Notes: a model not told the origin generated them from the letters alone. DNA of 64,000 nt from Achromobacter anxifer (GCF_903652925.1 NZ_CAHLAR010000004.1:434001-498000), one strand, 5' to 3'. Positions 10,989-20,076 are shown, counted from the first letter of the stretch. Made by a program: numbers and translations.

Positions 10989-11801
10989 TCAGTCCTGCTC
11001 GCCCTCGCGCATCTCGTGCAGCGAATAGCGCTCGCCGCAGTCGAGATAGTCTTCGGCGTGAATCAACACCTGATCGGCCGTCAGCAGCACCACGCCGTAC
11101 TGCGGCTGCTCATGCACGCCCACGATATGGCTCTCGTCCCCGTGCAGATCGAGCGCGACCTGGTGGTTGGTGCCGCGCAGCGTCGAGTAGCCGATACCGC
11201 GATAGACACCGCAGATCGGGCGGTGGATGTGGCCGAAGAATACTTGGCGGATGCGCGCCTCGAAGCCGGCGATGGCGGCCAGGAACGGCCCGGTGTCGCG
11301 CAGCGAGATGAAGTCCATGCTGCGGATGCCGATCGGAAAGAACGGGTGATGCATGAACAGCAGCACCGGCTTGGCCGACGCCGCCAGTTGTTCGCGCAAC
11401 CAGGCCGCGCGGTATTCGCAGAAAACGCCCCAGTGCACGCCGGCTTCGTTGGTATCGAGGAACAGCGCCAGGTAATCGCCGAATTCCACCGCATACTGAA
11501 CGAAACCCTTGGGGTCGCGCCCGACTTGCGGGAAATATTGCTGGAAGTGCTGGCGCCGATCATGATTGCCCAAGATCGGGAACACCGGCATGGTAAGCGG
11601 CTCCAGGCATTCGCGCAGGTGCGCATAGGCCTCGGCGTGGCCGTAGTGGGTCAGGTCGCCGGTGATGGCAACGGCATCGGCGTCGGGCTGGCGCGCCAGG
11701 ATATGGGCCACCGCCTGCTGCAGGCGCTGCTTGGGGTTGGTGCCATACAGATTGCCGGCGTCGGCAACCAGGTGGGTATCGGTGAGATGGATGAACTTCA
11801 T
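10989..11801 (-). CDS. GpdQ-like glycerophosphodiesterase (calcineurin-type metallophosphoesterase)
   Basis: A 270-residue class III phosphodiesterase. The binuclear metal site is complete: Asp8 and His10 (HLTDTHL), Asp49 (ITGDL), Asn79-His80 (LGNHD), His151-His152 (FMHHP), His191 and His193 (GHIHRP). Enterobacter GpdQ has the same positions at its N-terminus and hydrolyses glycerophosphodiesters; CpdA-type cAMP phosphodiesterases share the fold. The gene is last in the ugp-like operon, 8 bases after the binding-protein gene, which favours hydrolysis of imported glycerophosphodiesters to glycerol 3-phosphate. The start MKFIHL is chosen by alignment; the open frame further upstream overlaps the previous gene. 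Confidence 0.88.
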   Translation of the reverse strand: MKFIHLTDTHLVADAGNLYGTNPKQRLQQAVAHILARQPDADAVAITGDLTHYGHAEAYAHLRECLEPLTMPVFPILGNHDRRQHFQQYFPQVGRDPKGFVQYAVEFGDYLALFLDTNEAGVHWGVFCEYRAAWLREQLAASAKPVLLFMHHPFFPIGIRSMDFISLRDTGPFLAAIAGFEARIRQVFFGHIHRPICGVYRGIGYSTLRGTNHQVALDLHGDESHIVGVHEQPQYGVVLLTADQVLIHAEDYLDCGERYSLHEMREGEQD

Positions 11802-11809
11802 CGTCGGCC

Positions 11810-13069
11810 TCACTTCAGCAGCTTCTGCACGTCGCGCGTCATGGCCTCGAGCGCAGCGTCCGGCTTGGCCGACTTGTCGAATACGGTCTGCAGATGGTCG
11901 TTGATCACGTCCGTGATCTTCAGGCCGTTTTCGCCCGGGAAGGCATACCAGCCCGTCAGCCACGGCAGCTGGCGCACGGCGGTGTACTGGTTCGGATTGG
12001 CGTCGTAGTAACCCTTGAGCTGAGCAGGGTCGTCAACCGGCAGGGTGTTGGCGGGGAAGTAGCCGGTGGCCTTGGTCATGAGAGTGGCGCCCTCGGGGCC
12101 GGTGGCGAACTTGATGTATTCCCACGCAGCCTTCTGGCGCTCCGGATCCTTGGTGAACATCATGGCGACGTTGCCGCCGGCCGGCACCCGGGCGCTTTCG
12201 CCGTAAGTCGGGAAGAAGCCAGTCACCATCTTGAACTTGCCGCCGATCTGCTTCTCGATGGTCGACAGGCGCGAAGTCGACGACGACAGCACCGCCAGCT
12301 TGCCGGTCACGAACAGCTGGGTGGCATCCTTGTATTTGAGGTTCTGCATGGTGCCGTGCTCGACCATGCGGCCCATCTGCGCGATCGACTCGCGGCCTAT
12401 CGCATCGTCGAAGGCGACCTTGGTCTCGCTCTGGTCCAGCATCCTGCCGCCCTTGGAAAACACCATGGCCTGCCAGAGCCAGTTGCCGGTGATTTCCCAG
12501 TCGTAGTGCAGGCCGTTGGTACCGGCGTTGGCCGCGCGCGACTTGTCGGCCGCCGCAATGATGTCATCCCAGGTTTTAGGCAGCGCGTCGGCCTTCACGC
12601 CGGCGCGCTCGAGCAGGTCCATGTTGTAGTAGACGATCGGGGTCGAGAGCGAGAAGCCGATGCCGGCCTGTTTGCCGTTGACCTGGCCAAGCGACATCAG
12701 CGCCGGACTGTAGCCGCTCTTGTCCCAATCCTTCTCGGCCTTGATGAAGGGCGTGAGATCGACCGCAATATTGCGGTCCACGAACACGCGCTGACGGTTC
12801 AGGCCCTGGAATGACACGTCGGCAAGCTGGCGCGTGACGGCATGGCGCAACGCCTGCTGCGCAGCGGCCTCGTACTCGGGCGTGGGTGCGCGGAACTTCA
12901 CGGTGTAGTCGGGGAACTTTTGCGTGAAGCGCTTGGCTATTTCTTCGTGCACCGAGTTGAATACGTCGGGATAGGGGTAATCAACGATCAGCTCGATCTT
13001 GGCGGCCTGGGCGGCATTGCCAATCAGGGCGAGGCCGGCCAGCAGGCCGAACAGCGGTTTGAATTGCAT
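11810..13069 (-). CDS. ugpB: ABC transporter periplasmic binding protein, UgpB-like
   Basis: A 419-residue extracellular binding protein of the sugar/glycerol-phosphate family with signal peptide (LFGLLAGLALIGNAAQA). It carries the family segment GFSLSTPIVYYNMDLL, which in E. coli UgpB aligns with the region around the ligand site, and a C-terminal AWEYIKFATGPEGATLMTKATGYFPAN helix typical of UgpB/MalE relatives. AAGGAACCCC before the ATG at 13069 decides the start over an ATG 24 bases upstream. Gene order (ATPase, two permeases, binding protein, phosphodiesterase) supports glycerol 3-phosphate or glycerophosphodiester uptake; a sugar ligand cannot be excluded. Confidence 0.88.
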   Translation of the reverse strand: MQFKPLFGLLAGLALIGNAAQAAKIELIVDYPYPDVFNSVHEEIAKRFTQKFPDYTVKFRAPTPEYEAAAQQALRHAVTRQLADVSFQGLNRQRVFVDRNIAVDLTPFIKAEKDWDKSGYSPALMSLGQVNGKQAGIGFSLSTPIVYYNMDLLERAGVKADALPKTWDDIIAAADKSRAANAGTNGLHYDWEITGNWLWQAMVFSKGGRMLDQSETKVAFDDAIGRESIAQMGRMVEHGTMQNLKYKDATQLFVTGKLAVLSSSTSRLSTIEKQIGGKFKMVTGFFPTYGESARVPAGGNVAMMFTKDPERQKAAWEYIKFATGPEGATLMTKATGYFPANTLPVDDPAQLKGYYDANPNQYTAVRQLPWLTGWYAFPGENGLKITDVINDHLQTVFDKSAKPDAALEAMTRDVQKLLK

Positions 13070-13079
13070 GGGGTTCCTT

Positions 13080-13922
13080 TCAACCTTTGACACCGGAGAG
13101 GGTCACGCCCTCGATGAAGCGCTTCTGCGCCGACAGAAAGAACAACAGCAGGGGCAGGGTGATGATCACCGTGGCTGCCATGAGAGGGCCGAAATCCGTG
13201 CCCGCTTCCTCGTTTTTGAAAAACATGGTGCCCAGCGGCGGGGTGGCCAGATCGGTGGTGTTGATCACCAGCAGCGGCCAGAAGTAGTCGTTCCAGTGCC
13301 ACACCACCGAAAAGATCGAGAAGGCGATCAGTGCAGGCATGGCGGCGGGCATCATCACGCGCCACACCAGTTCGAACTCGCCCATGCCGTCAAGCCGGGC
13401 GGCATGGATCAGGTCGTCAGGCACTCCCATGAAGAACTGCCGCATCAGGAAGATGCCGAATGCCGAGGCGATGAAGGGCAAGATCAGCGCCGCGGTCGTG
13501 TCGAGCAGGCCGGCGTGGTAAAGCAGAATGTAGAGGGGGATCGCGGTGGCTTGAAACGGAATCATCAGCGATAGCAGCACCAGCCCCCAGGCCAGCCGCT
13601 TGCCGCGGAACTTCAGCTTGGCGAAGCAATAGGCCGCCGGCAGCGACACGATGATCTGCAGGATCAGGATGCCGCCGCACACCACGATGCCGTTCCACAG
13701 GTAGCGCAGCAGCGGCACCTGGGTCAGCGCGCGGGTGTAATTGTCGACGGCGGCCCATTGGCGGGGAAGCAGGTGAAAGCCATCGCGGAATATCTCGTCG
13801 GCCGGCTTGAGAGAGGTTGACAGCATCCACACGAAGGGCAGCAGATAGACCGCGGCGCCTGCCAGCAGCAGCGCGTGGCGCAGCACACGCCAGGACAGCC
13901 CGGGTTGCAGGGGATTTTTCAT
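13080..13922 (-). CDS. ugpE: ABC transporter permease, UgpE/MalG-like
   Basis: A 280-residue inner-membrane permease with six hydrophobic segments and the binding-protein-dependent permease motif near residue 180 (HAARLDGMGEFELVWRVMMPAAMPAL, the EAA-type loop that contacts the ATPase). It opens with LLPFVWMLSTSLKPADEIF, typical of MalG/UgpE proteins. It begins 5 bases after the partner permease gene and ends 10 bases before the binding-protein gene. It forms the translocation pore together with the UgpA-like protein. Confidence 0.9.
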   Translation of the reverse strand: MKNPLQPGLSWRVLRHALLLAGAAVYLLPFVWMLSTSLKPADEIFRDGFHLLPRQWAAVDNYTRALTQVPLLRYLWNGIVVCGGILILQIIVSLPAAYCFAKLKFRGKRLAWGLVLLSLMIPFQATAIPLYILLYHAGLLDTTAALILPFIASAFGIFLMRQFFMGVPDDLIHAARLDGMGEFELVWRVMMPAAMPALIAFSIFSVVWHWNDYFWPLLVINTTDLATPPLGTMFFKNEEAGTDFGPLMAATVIITLPLLLFFLSAQKRFIEGVTLSGVKG

Positions 13923-13927
13923 CAGTA

Positions 13928-14791
13928 TCAGGTCCGTTTTTCCATGCCGGCCTGCTGCACCAGCGTGAGCACGAAGATGCACCCCACGAACACCACCACC
14001 ATGGCCGCCGCATAGCCCATGCGGAAGAAGCCGAAGCCCTCGGCGTAGATGGTGTGCAGCAGCACTTCCGTGGATTTGTTGGGGCCGCCCTGGGTCAGAG
14101 CATGCACGGTGTCGAACACCTGCAGCGAGCGGATACCGCATACGGTAACCACGAACAGCATGGTCGGACCCAGCATGGGCAGCGTAAGGCGCAGCAGCCG
14201 GTCAAGCGGATGGCGCATGCCGTCGAGCAGGCTGGCGTGGCGTAGTTCGGCCGGGATGTTTTTCAGGCCCGCCAGGAACATCACCAGCGCCAGGCCCGAC
14301 ATCTGCCAGATGCCGATGGCGGCCAGCGCGGGCAGGGCCAGGTCATAGTCTTTCAGCCAGTTGCGCGGCTCGGCGCCGAACCAGCCCAGCACGTGGTTGA
14401 GAAAACCCACCGAGGGATGCATCAGGAATTGCCATACCACCGCCATCGCGATGAGGGTGGAGGCGACCGGCATGAAGAACGCGGTGCGGTAGAAGCCGCG
14501 CCAGGTGTCGTGCGACTCGATCAACAGCGCCACGGCCAGGCCTATCGCGATCGAACCCACCGACACGACCACAAGGTAGTAGACGGTATTGGCGAAGCTT
14601 TTGCGGAAGGTTGTGTCGTTCCACAGGTCGGCGTAGTTGCCCAGTCCGATCCAGTTCCAGCTCGCGGCGCCGAACTGCCAGTCGGTGAGCGACATGAGAG
14701 CCACCACCATCAGCGGCAACACCAGCAGCAGCAGGGTCAGCACCAGGCTGGGTCCGAGCAGCAGCGTCAGTTGCAAAGGCTTGATGCGCAT
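13928..14791 (-). CDS. ugpA: ABC transporter permease, UgpA/MalF-like
   Basis: A 287-residue permease with six predicted membrane helices (first LTLLLGPSLVLTLLLLVLPL). The EAA-type loop is ELRHASLLDGMRHPLDRLLRLTLPML, followed by DTVHALTQGGPNKSTEVLLHTIY, a segment shared by UgpA and MalF-type permeases. The chosen ATG (14791) lies 8 bases after the ATPase gene; longer frames upstream are antisense noise. It is the first permease of the transporter. Confidence 0.9.
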   Translation of the reverse strand: MRIKPLQLTLLLGPSLVLTLLLLVLPLMVVALMSLTDWQFGAASWNWIGLGNYADLWNDTTFRKSFANTVYYLVVVSVGSIAIGLAVALLIESHDTWRGFYRTAFFMPVASTLIAMAVVWQFLMHPSVGFLNHVLGWFGAEPRNWLKDYDLALPALAAIGIWQMSGLALVMFLAGLKNIPAELRHASLLDGMRHPLDRLLRLTLPMLGPTMLFVVTVCGIRSLQVFDTVHALTQGGPNKSTEVLLHTIYAEGFGFFRMGYAAAMVVVFVGCIFVLTLVQQAGMEKRT

Positions 14792-14799
14792 CACGGCTC

Positions 14800-15936
14800 C
14801 TAGGCGGCCAGCGACAGCGCACGCTGGCCGTCGGCGAGGCTGTGGCCGGCGGTGTCGAACGCGTGCCACGCCGCTAGCGGCACGTAGACGCGCAGCGCCT
14901 CGCCGCTGTGAATGCGTGTGCCGGCGGGCAGCACCACCACGACCTTCTCGGCGCCCGCGGTCTGCAGCGTCACCATGCAATCGGCGCCCGTGAACTCCAC
15001 CAGTTGCACCTGGCCGCTCACCGCCAGCGCGTCGCGCATCTGGACTAGTGTGGCGGCATGCGGGCGAAACGCCAGCCGCGCGCTACGGGCCGGAAAGTGC
15101 GGTTCGATGGCCTGCTCCTGCAATGCGGCGCGGCCGGCGCCGTCGCGGCCCACGGTAAGGAAGTTGATGCGAGGCGCCCCGACGAAGGCGGCAACGTCGG
15201 CGTGATGTGGCGCGTGGTAGATCTCCTGCGGCGTGCCCAGCTGCAGGATATGGCCACCCCTCATTACGGCCACGCGATCCGACATCGACATGGCCTCGTG
15301 CTGGTCGTGGGTAACGTAGACGAAGGTCACGCCAAGCTGGTCGTGCAGCTGGCGGATCTCGCCGCGCAGCGACTGGCGCAGATTGGCGTCGAGATTGGAG
15401 AGCGGCTCGTCGAACAGGAACAGCGAGGGCCGGCGCACCATCGCGCGAGCCAATGCCACGCGCTGGCGCTGGCCCCCCGAGAGCTGGGCCGGCTTGCGCG
15501 CCCAGAGATGGTCGATGCCGAGGACGCCGGCCACGTGGCGGCCCTGTTCCTGCGCGTCGCGCATGCGGCGGCGGATGCCCGGGCTGAGCCAGCGCGCGCC
15601 CGGCAGGCGCTGCGCGAAGTTGAGGGAACGCATGTAGAGCGGAGTGCAGATGTTGTCGCCCACGCTCATGTGCGGGTAGAGCGCATACGACTGGAACACC
15701 ATGGCGCAGTCGCGTTCGCTGGGCGACTGCGCCAGGATGTCGGTACCGCCTTTGCGCAGCGTGCCGCTGTCGGGCATTTCCAACCCGGCCAGCAGCTTGA
15801 GCAGCGTGGACTTGCCGCAACCCGAGGCGCCCAGCAGGGTCAGGAACTCGCCATCGCGGATGGTCAGCGAGAGACGGTCGAGCACAGTCGTGCCGCCGTA
15901 GGACTTGCTTATCTGATCGAGGACGATGTCAGTCAT
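14800..15936 (-). CDS. ugpC: ABC transporter ATP-binding protein, UgpC/MalK-like
   Basis: A 378-residue ATPase. Walker A is GASGCGKST, Q-loop VFQSYALYPHM, signature LSGGQRQR, Walker B LFLFDEPLSNLD and H-loop VTHD. The C-terminal regulatory domain of the MalK/UgpC type (about residues 240-378) is present, with RPHAA and VEFTGAD. Between the Q-loop and signature there is a longer than usual segment (SLNFAQRLPGARWLSPGIRR...), a lineage quirk rather than damage. ATG 15936 overlaps the HAD gene by 8 bases; an ATG 12 bases earlier is possible. Confidence 0.92.
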   Translation of the reverse strand: MTDIVLDQISKSYGGTTVLDRLSLTIRDGEFLTLLGASGCGKSTLLKLLAGLEMPDSGTLRKGGTDILAQSPSERDCAMVFQSYALYPHMSVGDNICTPLYMRSLNFAQRLPGARWLSPGIRRRMRDAQEQGRHVAGVLGIDHLWARKPAQLSGGQRQRVALARAMVRRPSLFLFDEPLSNLDANLRQSLRGEIRQLHDQLGVTFVYVTHDQHEAMSMSDRVAVMRGGHILQLGTPQEIYHAPHHADVAAFVGAPRINFLTVGRDGAGRAALQEQAIEPHFPARSARLAFRPHAATLVQMRDALAVSGQVQLVEFTGADCMVTLQTAGAEKVVVVLPAGTRIHSGEALRVYVPLAAWHAFDTAGHSLADGQRALSLAA

Positions 15937-16627
15937 CTTCTTTCTCAAGGATGCGGGCGGACTGCGACGCGATCCACCGCGTCAGGTCGCCGGCATGGTC
16001 GTAGGTGAATACTGCGGGAGTGAGGTCACCCGTCTGGGCGTGGTAGCCGCCGCGATGGGCGGCGAAATCAACGCAGGCCGCCAGCGCACAGCGCGCGTCG
16101 ACCAGGGAATCGCCCACAAACAGGGCCTCCTCGGCGCAATGGCCGAGTCGTTCGAGCGTGGCCAGCAGCGGCGCGCTATCGGGCTTGGCGGGCAGACCGT
16201 CGTCGAGACAATGGATATGGCTGAAATGCGTGCGCCATCCTTGGTGCGCCAACAGGAGCAGGGTGGACGCGCGGTTGCGGTTGGTACACAAGGCCAGCGT
16301 ATGGCCGGCTGCGCGCAGACCAGCCAGCAGGGCGCCGGCGCCGGCGTAGGGCGTGGCCGTGACCAGTGTGTGATCGTCATAGTGGCGTGACATCGCCGCG
16401 AGCAGCGCAGGGCGCGCCGCGTCCTCGCGACCGGCAATTTGCGTGGCGGCCAGGTCGAACATAGGGCCGATGCCCAGGTTCAGTGCCCGGCGTAGCGCCG
16501 CCGGGTCCAGGCCAGGGGCCCCGGCAGGGGCCACGGCGTGCACGGCCGCCAGCAGACTGGGCCAGGTATCGAGCAGTGTTCCGTCGAGATCAAAAACGAT
16601 CGCCGGGTAGGGAGTGAAGGTCGTCAT
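15929..16627 (-). CDS. HAD-family phosphatase (phosphoglycolate/glycerol-phosphate type)
   Basis: A 232-residue haloacid-dehalogenase hydrolase. Motif I is FDLDGTLLDT with the nucleophile Asp, motif II CTNRN, motif III Lys in GLPAKPDSAP, and motif IV FVGDSLVDARCA, with a helical cap between I and II. It resembles Gph-type phosphatases. As the first gene of the ugp-like operon, overlapping the ATPase gene, it may remove phosphate from glycerol 3-phosphate or a related product; that is inference from position. The ATG at 16627 is favoured because the fold starts directly after it. Confidence 0.85.
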   Translation of the reverse strand: MTTFTPYPAIVFDLDGTLLDTWPSLLAAVHAVAPAGAPGLDPAALRRALNLGIGPMFDLAATQIAGREDAARPALLAAMSRHYDDHTLVTATPYAGAGALLAGLRAAGHTLALCTNRNRASTLLLLAHQGWRTHFSHIHCLDDGLPAKPDSAPLLATLERLGHCAEEALFVGDSLVDARCALAACVDFAAHRGGYHAQTGDLTPAVFTYDHAGDLTRWIASQSARILEKEDD

Positions 16628-16769
16628 GCCCGGCACTTTACTGATCGAATGTGACGTCAATATGAACACTATCGGCTATAAAAGATCATTATCGATCATT
16701 GTGATTTGTCAAAATTCGGGACGTGCTTGCGTGATATGGTGAGCGCCCCGGGCCCGATAACGATCAAAT
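16628..16769. promoter_or_regulatory. Divergent promoter region with GlpR-like operators
   Basis: This 142-base AT-rich gap separates the ugp-like operon from its DeoR/GlpR regulator. GATCATT occurs twice 10 bases apart (16684-16690, 16694-16700) around a TCGAT/ATCGA core; the minus strand reads ATGATCGATAATGATC. A further CGATAACGATCA lies at 16755-16766 just before the regulator start. E. coli GlpR sites are built on ATGTTCGATAACGAACAT, so the CGATAA core is shared. The regulator most likely binds here to control both directions. Confidence 0.6.
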
Positions 16770-17552
16770 ATGCTCAAAGCCGAACGTCAACAGCGCATCC
16801 TGGCGCTCATGCAGGAAACCAACGTCGTGACCGTGCGCGATCTGGCGCAGGCTTTTTCGACCTCGCCCATCACCATCCGGCGCGATTTGCTCGAACTGGG
16901 CGACAAGGGTCTGCTGGCGCGCACCCATGGCGGCGCGCTGGCCTCGCACGAAGTGCTGGCCGAGGGCAATGCGCGCTATGAGATGTACAGCTATGCCGAA
17001 CGGCACAATCAGCAGTCGGCCGAGAAGGCGGCGATCGCGGAGTGCGCGGCGCAGTACATCTCCGATGGCGACAGCATCCTGATCAACGCCGGCACCACGG
17101 CACACGCGCTGGCCCTGGCCCTGCGCGGCCACCAGGATCTGCACGTCATCACCAACGGCCTCTCCGTGGCCGCGGCGGCCGGGCAGAGCCGGCTGGCGTA
17201 TGTGTATGTGCTGGCGGGCCGTCTCGACACGCGCAAGCAGGCCACCATCGAGCGCGCCGATAACGACACGCTAAGCGGCATCCAGATCCGGGAGGCATTT
17301 CTAGGGGTGCATGCGGTGTCTGCTGCCGGCATTTTCATGCGCGACAGCGAGGATGGAGCCATGAACCGCGCTTTCATCGCGGCGGCGAGCCGTACCACCG
17401 TAATGGCCGACCATACCAAGCTCAAGGCGCACGCCAGTTTCCGCGTGGGCGCCTGGCAGGCGGGGCAGCGCCTGATTACCGATCCGGCGGCCGACCCCGA
17501 GGTTGTGGCCGCGATCCGCGCCCAAGGCGTGGAAGTGGTGATCAGCGCCTAG
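16770..17552 (+). CDS. DeoR/GlpR-family transcriptional repressor
   Basis: A 260-residue DeoR-family protein. The N-terminal helix-turn-helix has the family signature ([45 protein letters not shown]), and the C-terminal domain is the ribose-isomerase-like sugar-phosphate sensor ([23 protein letters not shown]-like region, [11 protein letters not shown]). GlpR responds to glycerol 3-phosphate, which fits the divergent ugp-like operon and the CGATAA sites in the intergenic region. The stop codon shares four bases (CTAG) with that of convergent arsH. Confidence 0.93.
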   Translation: MLKAERQQRILALMQETNVVTVRDLAQAFSTSPITIRRDLLELGDKGLLARTHGGALASHEVLAEGNARYEMYSYAERHNQQSAEKAAIAECAAQYISDGDSILINAGTTAHALALALRGHQDLHVITNGLSVAAAAGQSRLAYVYVLAGRLDTRKQATIERADNDTLSGIQIREAFLGVHAVSAAGIFMRDSEDGAMNRAFIAAASRTTVMADHTKLKAHASFRVGAWQAGQRLITDPAADPEVVAAIRAQGVEVVISA

Positions 17553-18286
17553 ATGGCGCTTTGCTTCATCCGGCTCGACAGCGCGGCCGCAGTCTCCTTG
17601 CGTTCGCTGTAGCGATCGACAAGGTAGGGCGCCGCATCCCGCGTGAGTAAGGTGAACTTCATCAGCTCCTCAACCACGTCCACGACTCGATCGTAGTAAG
17701 GGGAGGGCTTCATGCGTCCCGCATCGTCGAACTCCTGGTAAGCCTTGGCTACCGACGATTGATTGGGGATCGTCAACATACGCATCCAGCGGCCCAGGAT
17801 TCGCATCTGATTCACCGCATTGAAGGACTGCGATCCGCCTGAAACCTGCATGACCGCCAGCGTCTTGCCCTGGGTTGGACGCACGGCACCCACCGACAAG
17901 GGGATCCAGTCAATCTGCGTCTTCATCAACCCCGTCATCGCGCCATGACGCTCGGGCGAGCTCCAGACCATGCCTTCCGCCCATTGAACCAGTTCGTGAA
18001 GCTCGCGAACCTTGGGATGATCCTGCGTGGCGTCATCGACCAGCGGCAGGCCGGACGGGTTGAACAGGCGCGTCTCGCCGCCCAGCGCCTCGAGCAGACG
18101 AGCAGCTTCCTCGGCGACCAGGCGGCTGTAGGAACGCTCACGCAACGATCCATACAGCAGCAGGAAGCGCGGCGCATGCGTGGCCCGCTCAGGAGAGAAC
18201 AGCTCGGTCGGGTTCGGCTTTTCAAACAAGGACGGATCGATATTCGGCAAATCGGCGAGCAACTCAGACACGATTTCCCTCGGCAT
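17549..18286 (-). CDS. arsH: ArsH, NADPH-dependent FMN reductase/organoarsenical oxidase
   Basis: A 245-residue flavodoxin-like protein with the ArsH hallmarks [16 protein letters not shown] (FMN phosphate loop), [40 protein letters not shown] and [15 protein letters not shown]. ArsH oxidises trivalent methylarsenicals and reduces quinones or metals with NADPH. Its first 22 bases overlap, in another frame, a broken arsC start (18264-18347), and it lacks a good ribosome site of its own, so it may be translated by coupling to that fragment. The real N-terminus could also be slightly downstream. It is the last gene of the ars operon. Confidence 0.94.
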   Translation of the reverse strand: MPREIVSELLADLPNIDPSLFEKPNPTELFSPERATHAPRFLLLYGSLRERSYSRLVAEEAARLLEALGGETRLFNPSGLPLVDDATQDHPKVRELHELVQWAEGMVWSSPERHGAMTGLMKTQIDWIPLSVGAVRPTQGKTLAVMQVSGGSQSFNAVNQMRILGRWMRMLTIPNQSSVAKAYQEFDDAGRMKPSPYYDRVVDVVEELMKFTLLTRDAAPYLVDRYSERKETAAALSSRMKQSAI

Positions 18287-18347
18287 TGCGAATCAAATTG
18301 CGGGACGGCCCGCAGGCCGGGTTGCGATAAATCGTGATGGGACTCAT
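18264..18347 (-). pseudogene. 5' remnant of a glutaredoxin-type arsC
   Basis: An ATG at 18347, after a good AGAGGTG ribosome site, reads [20 protein letters not shown] and stops after 27 residues. The start of E. coli ArsC is MSNITIYHNPACGTSRNTL, so the catalytic Cys12 region is kept while the remaining ~115 residues are missing. The frame runs into the arsH start. It looks like an in-place deletion that joined the 5' end of arsC to arsH. It lies between acr3 and arsH, a normal place for an arsC. It may now serve only as a leader peptide that brings ribosomes to arsH. Confidence 0.8.
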
Positions 18348-18389
18348 GAAACACCTCTGTTGATACAAAATTCAAACCGGGCCAACGCA

Positions 18390-19469
18390 TCAGTTCCGCG
18401 TGGCGCCGGCGTCGTACCAGCCTTTGCTCCGATTGACGATCCGCACGACGAGCAACATCACGGGCACCTCGATGAGCACGCCGACGACCGTCGCCAGTGC
18501 AGCGCCGGACTGGAAACCAAACAGGCTGATCGCGGCGGCAACGGCAAGTTCAAAGAAATTGGATGCGCCGATCAGCGCGGACGGGCACGCAATGCTGTGC
18601 TTCTCGCCGACTCGGCGATTGAGCCAGTACGCCAGGCCCGAGTTGAAGAACACCTGGATAAGAATGGGCACGGCCAGCATCGCGATCACCAGCGGCTGTC
18701 CGATGATGGCTTCGCCCTGGAACGCGAAGAGCAGTACCAGCGTCAGCAGCAGCGCGGCCATCGAGAACGGCCCGATTCGCTCCAGCGCTGCTTCAAACGC
18801 CGCCTGGCCGCGGCGAAGCAGCGCCCGACGCCAGAGCTGGGCAAGAATGACCGGAATCACGATGTAGAGCCCGACGGATACCAAGAGCGTGTCCCATGGC
18901 ACGGTGATGGCCGATAGACCCAACAGCAGTCCAACCACGGGTGCGAAGGCGAACACCATGATTGTGTCGTTCAGCGCCACCTGGGACAGCGTGAAAACCG
19001 GATCGCCGCCGGTCAAGCGGCTCCAGACGAAAACCATGGCAGTACAAGGCGCCGCGGCCAGGAGTATCAGGCCGGCGATATAGCTATCCAGCTGATCGGC
19101 GGGCAGCCATGGGGAAAAAACCTGGCGGATGAAAAGCCACCCCAGAAACGCCATCGAGAACGGCTTGACGGCCCAGTTGATGAACAGCGTCACGCCGATG
19201 CCGCGCCAATGCTGCCTGACCTGGCCTAGCGCGCCGAAGTCCACCTTGAGCAGCATCGGAATGATCATCACCCAGATCAGGATCCCAACAGGCAGGTTGA
19301 CCTGGGCGACTTCCAGGCGGCCAATCGCCTGGAACAACGTCGGCATAAGCTGTCCAAGCGTCACCCCCAGGACGATGCAGAGGAAGACCCACAACGTCAG
19401 GTAGCGCTCGAAAATACTCATCCCGGGGCGCTGGCGCGGGGCCGTCGCCGCCTGTGTGCTCGACGACAT
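18390..19469 (-). CDS. acr3: Arsenite efflux transporter of the ACR3 family
   Basis: A 359-residue inner-membrane carrier with about ten helices. FERYLTLWVFLCIVLG opens the first helix; AAAPCTAMVFVWSRLTGGDP holds the conserved Cys needed for arsenite transport in ACR3 proteins, and ALNDTIMVFAFAP and GASNFFELAVAAAISLFG are family segments. It exports As(III) made by the arsenate reductase. The ATG at 19469 is 4 bases from the arsC stop, so the genes are coupled. Longer frames upstream are overlap with arsC. Confidence 0.95.
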   Translation of the reverse strand: MSSSTQAATAPRQRPGMSIFERYLTLWVFLCIVLGVTLGQLMPTLFQAIGRLEVAQVNLPVGILIWVMIIPMLLKVDFGALGQVRQHWRGIGVTLFINWAVKPFSMAFLGWLFIRQVFSPWLPADQLDSYIAGLILLAAAPCTAMVFVWSRLTGGDPVFTLSQVALNDTIMVFAFAPVVGLLLGLSAITVPWDTLLVSVGLYIVIPVILAQLWRRALLRRGQAAFEAALERIGPFSMAALLLTLVLLFAFQGEAIIGQPLVIAMLAVPILIQVFFNSGLAYWLNRRVGEKHSIACPSALIGASNFFELAVAAAISLFGFQSGAALATVVGVLIEVPVMLLVVRIVNRSKGWYDAGATRN

Positions 19470-19473
19470 TGGC

Positions 19474-19974
19474 TTACTCCCGGGACTGACCAATGCCGCG
19501 CAGTTCGGCCTGGAGCGACATGGCATCGAGGCGCTCAAGGGGCAAAGACAGGAAGAGTTCGATACGGCGCTTGAGCATGCGCGCAGCATCGTGGAAGGCC
19601 TTGAGGCGCTCTTCCTCGTTTCCTTCATGCGCTGCTGGATCCGGCACGCCCCAATGCGCCGTCATCGGATGACCCGGCCATACCGGGCAGACTTCACCCG
19701 CCGCGTTGTCGCACACCGTGATGATGAAATCCATCTTCGGGGCATCCGGGGTAGCGAACTCGTCCCAACTCTTGCTCCGGTACCCCTCCGCGGGCAGCGA
19801 ATAGGATTTGAGGGTGGCGAGAGCTAGCGGGTGGACCTCGCCCTTGGGAATGCTACCGGCCGAGTACGCCCGAAACCGGTCAGCGCCCAGGCCGTTAAGC
19901 AGCCCTTCGGCCAGGATGGAACGCGCGGAATTACCGGTGCAAAGAAAGAGCACATTGAATGGGGAGTGCGACAT
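19474..19974 (-). CDS. arsC: Arsenate reductase, low-molecular-weight phosphatase type
   Basis: A 166-residue protein of the LMW-phosphatase fold. The P-loop is CTGNSAR (Cys12 to Arg18), and two more Cys (Cys88 in ITVCDN, Cys95 in GEVCPVWPGHP) are spaced 7 apart as in the thioredoxin-linked relay enzymes. It reduces As(V) to As(III). HWGVPDPA is typical of this ArsC group. ATG 19974 matches homologues; upstream frame extension is in the arsR-arsC gap. Because it is intact, loss of the second, glutaredoxin-type arsC nearby need not abolish resistance. Confidence 0.94.
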   Translation of the reverse strand: MSHSPFNVLFLCTGNSARSILAEGLLNGLGADRFRAYSAGSIPKGEVHPLALATLKSYSLPAEGYRSKSWDEFATPDAPKMDFIITVCDNAAGEVCPVWPGHPMTAHWGVPDPAAHEGNEEERLKAFHDAARMLKRRIELFLSLPLERLDAMSLQAELRGIGQSRE

Positions 19975-20076
19975 GGGATTTCCTGACAGCAGCGGGTGGT
20001 GGAGTTTGTTCTTTGGAGAGCAGCGACGGCATCGACGTGCAAATAGACGTGAAACCGCCATACGGAGAACGCCTGC

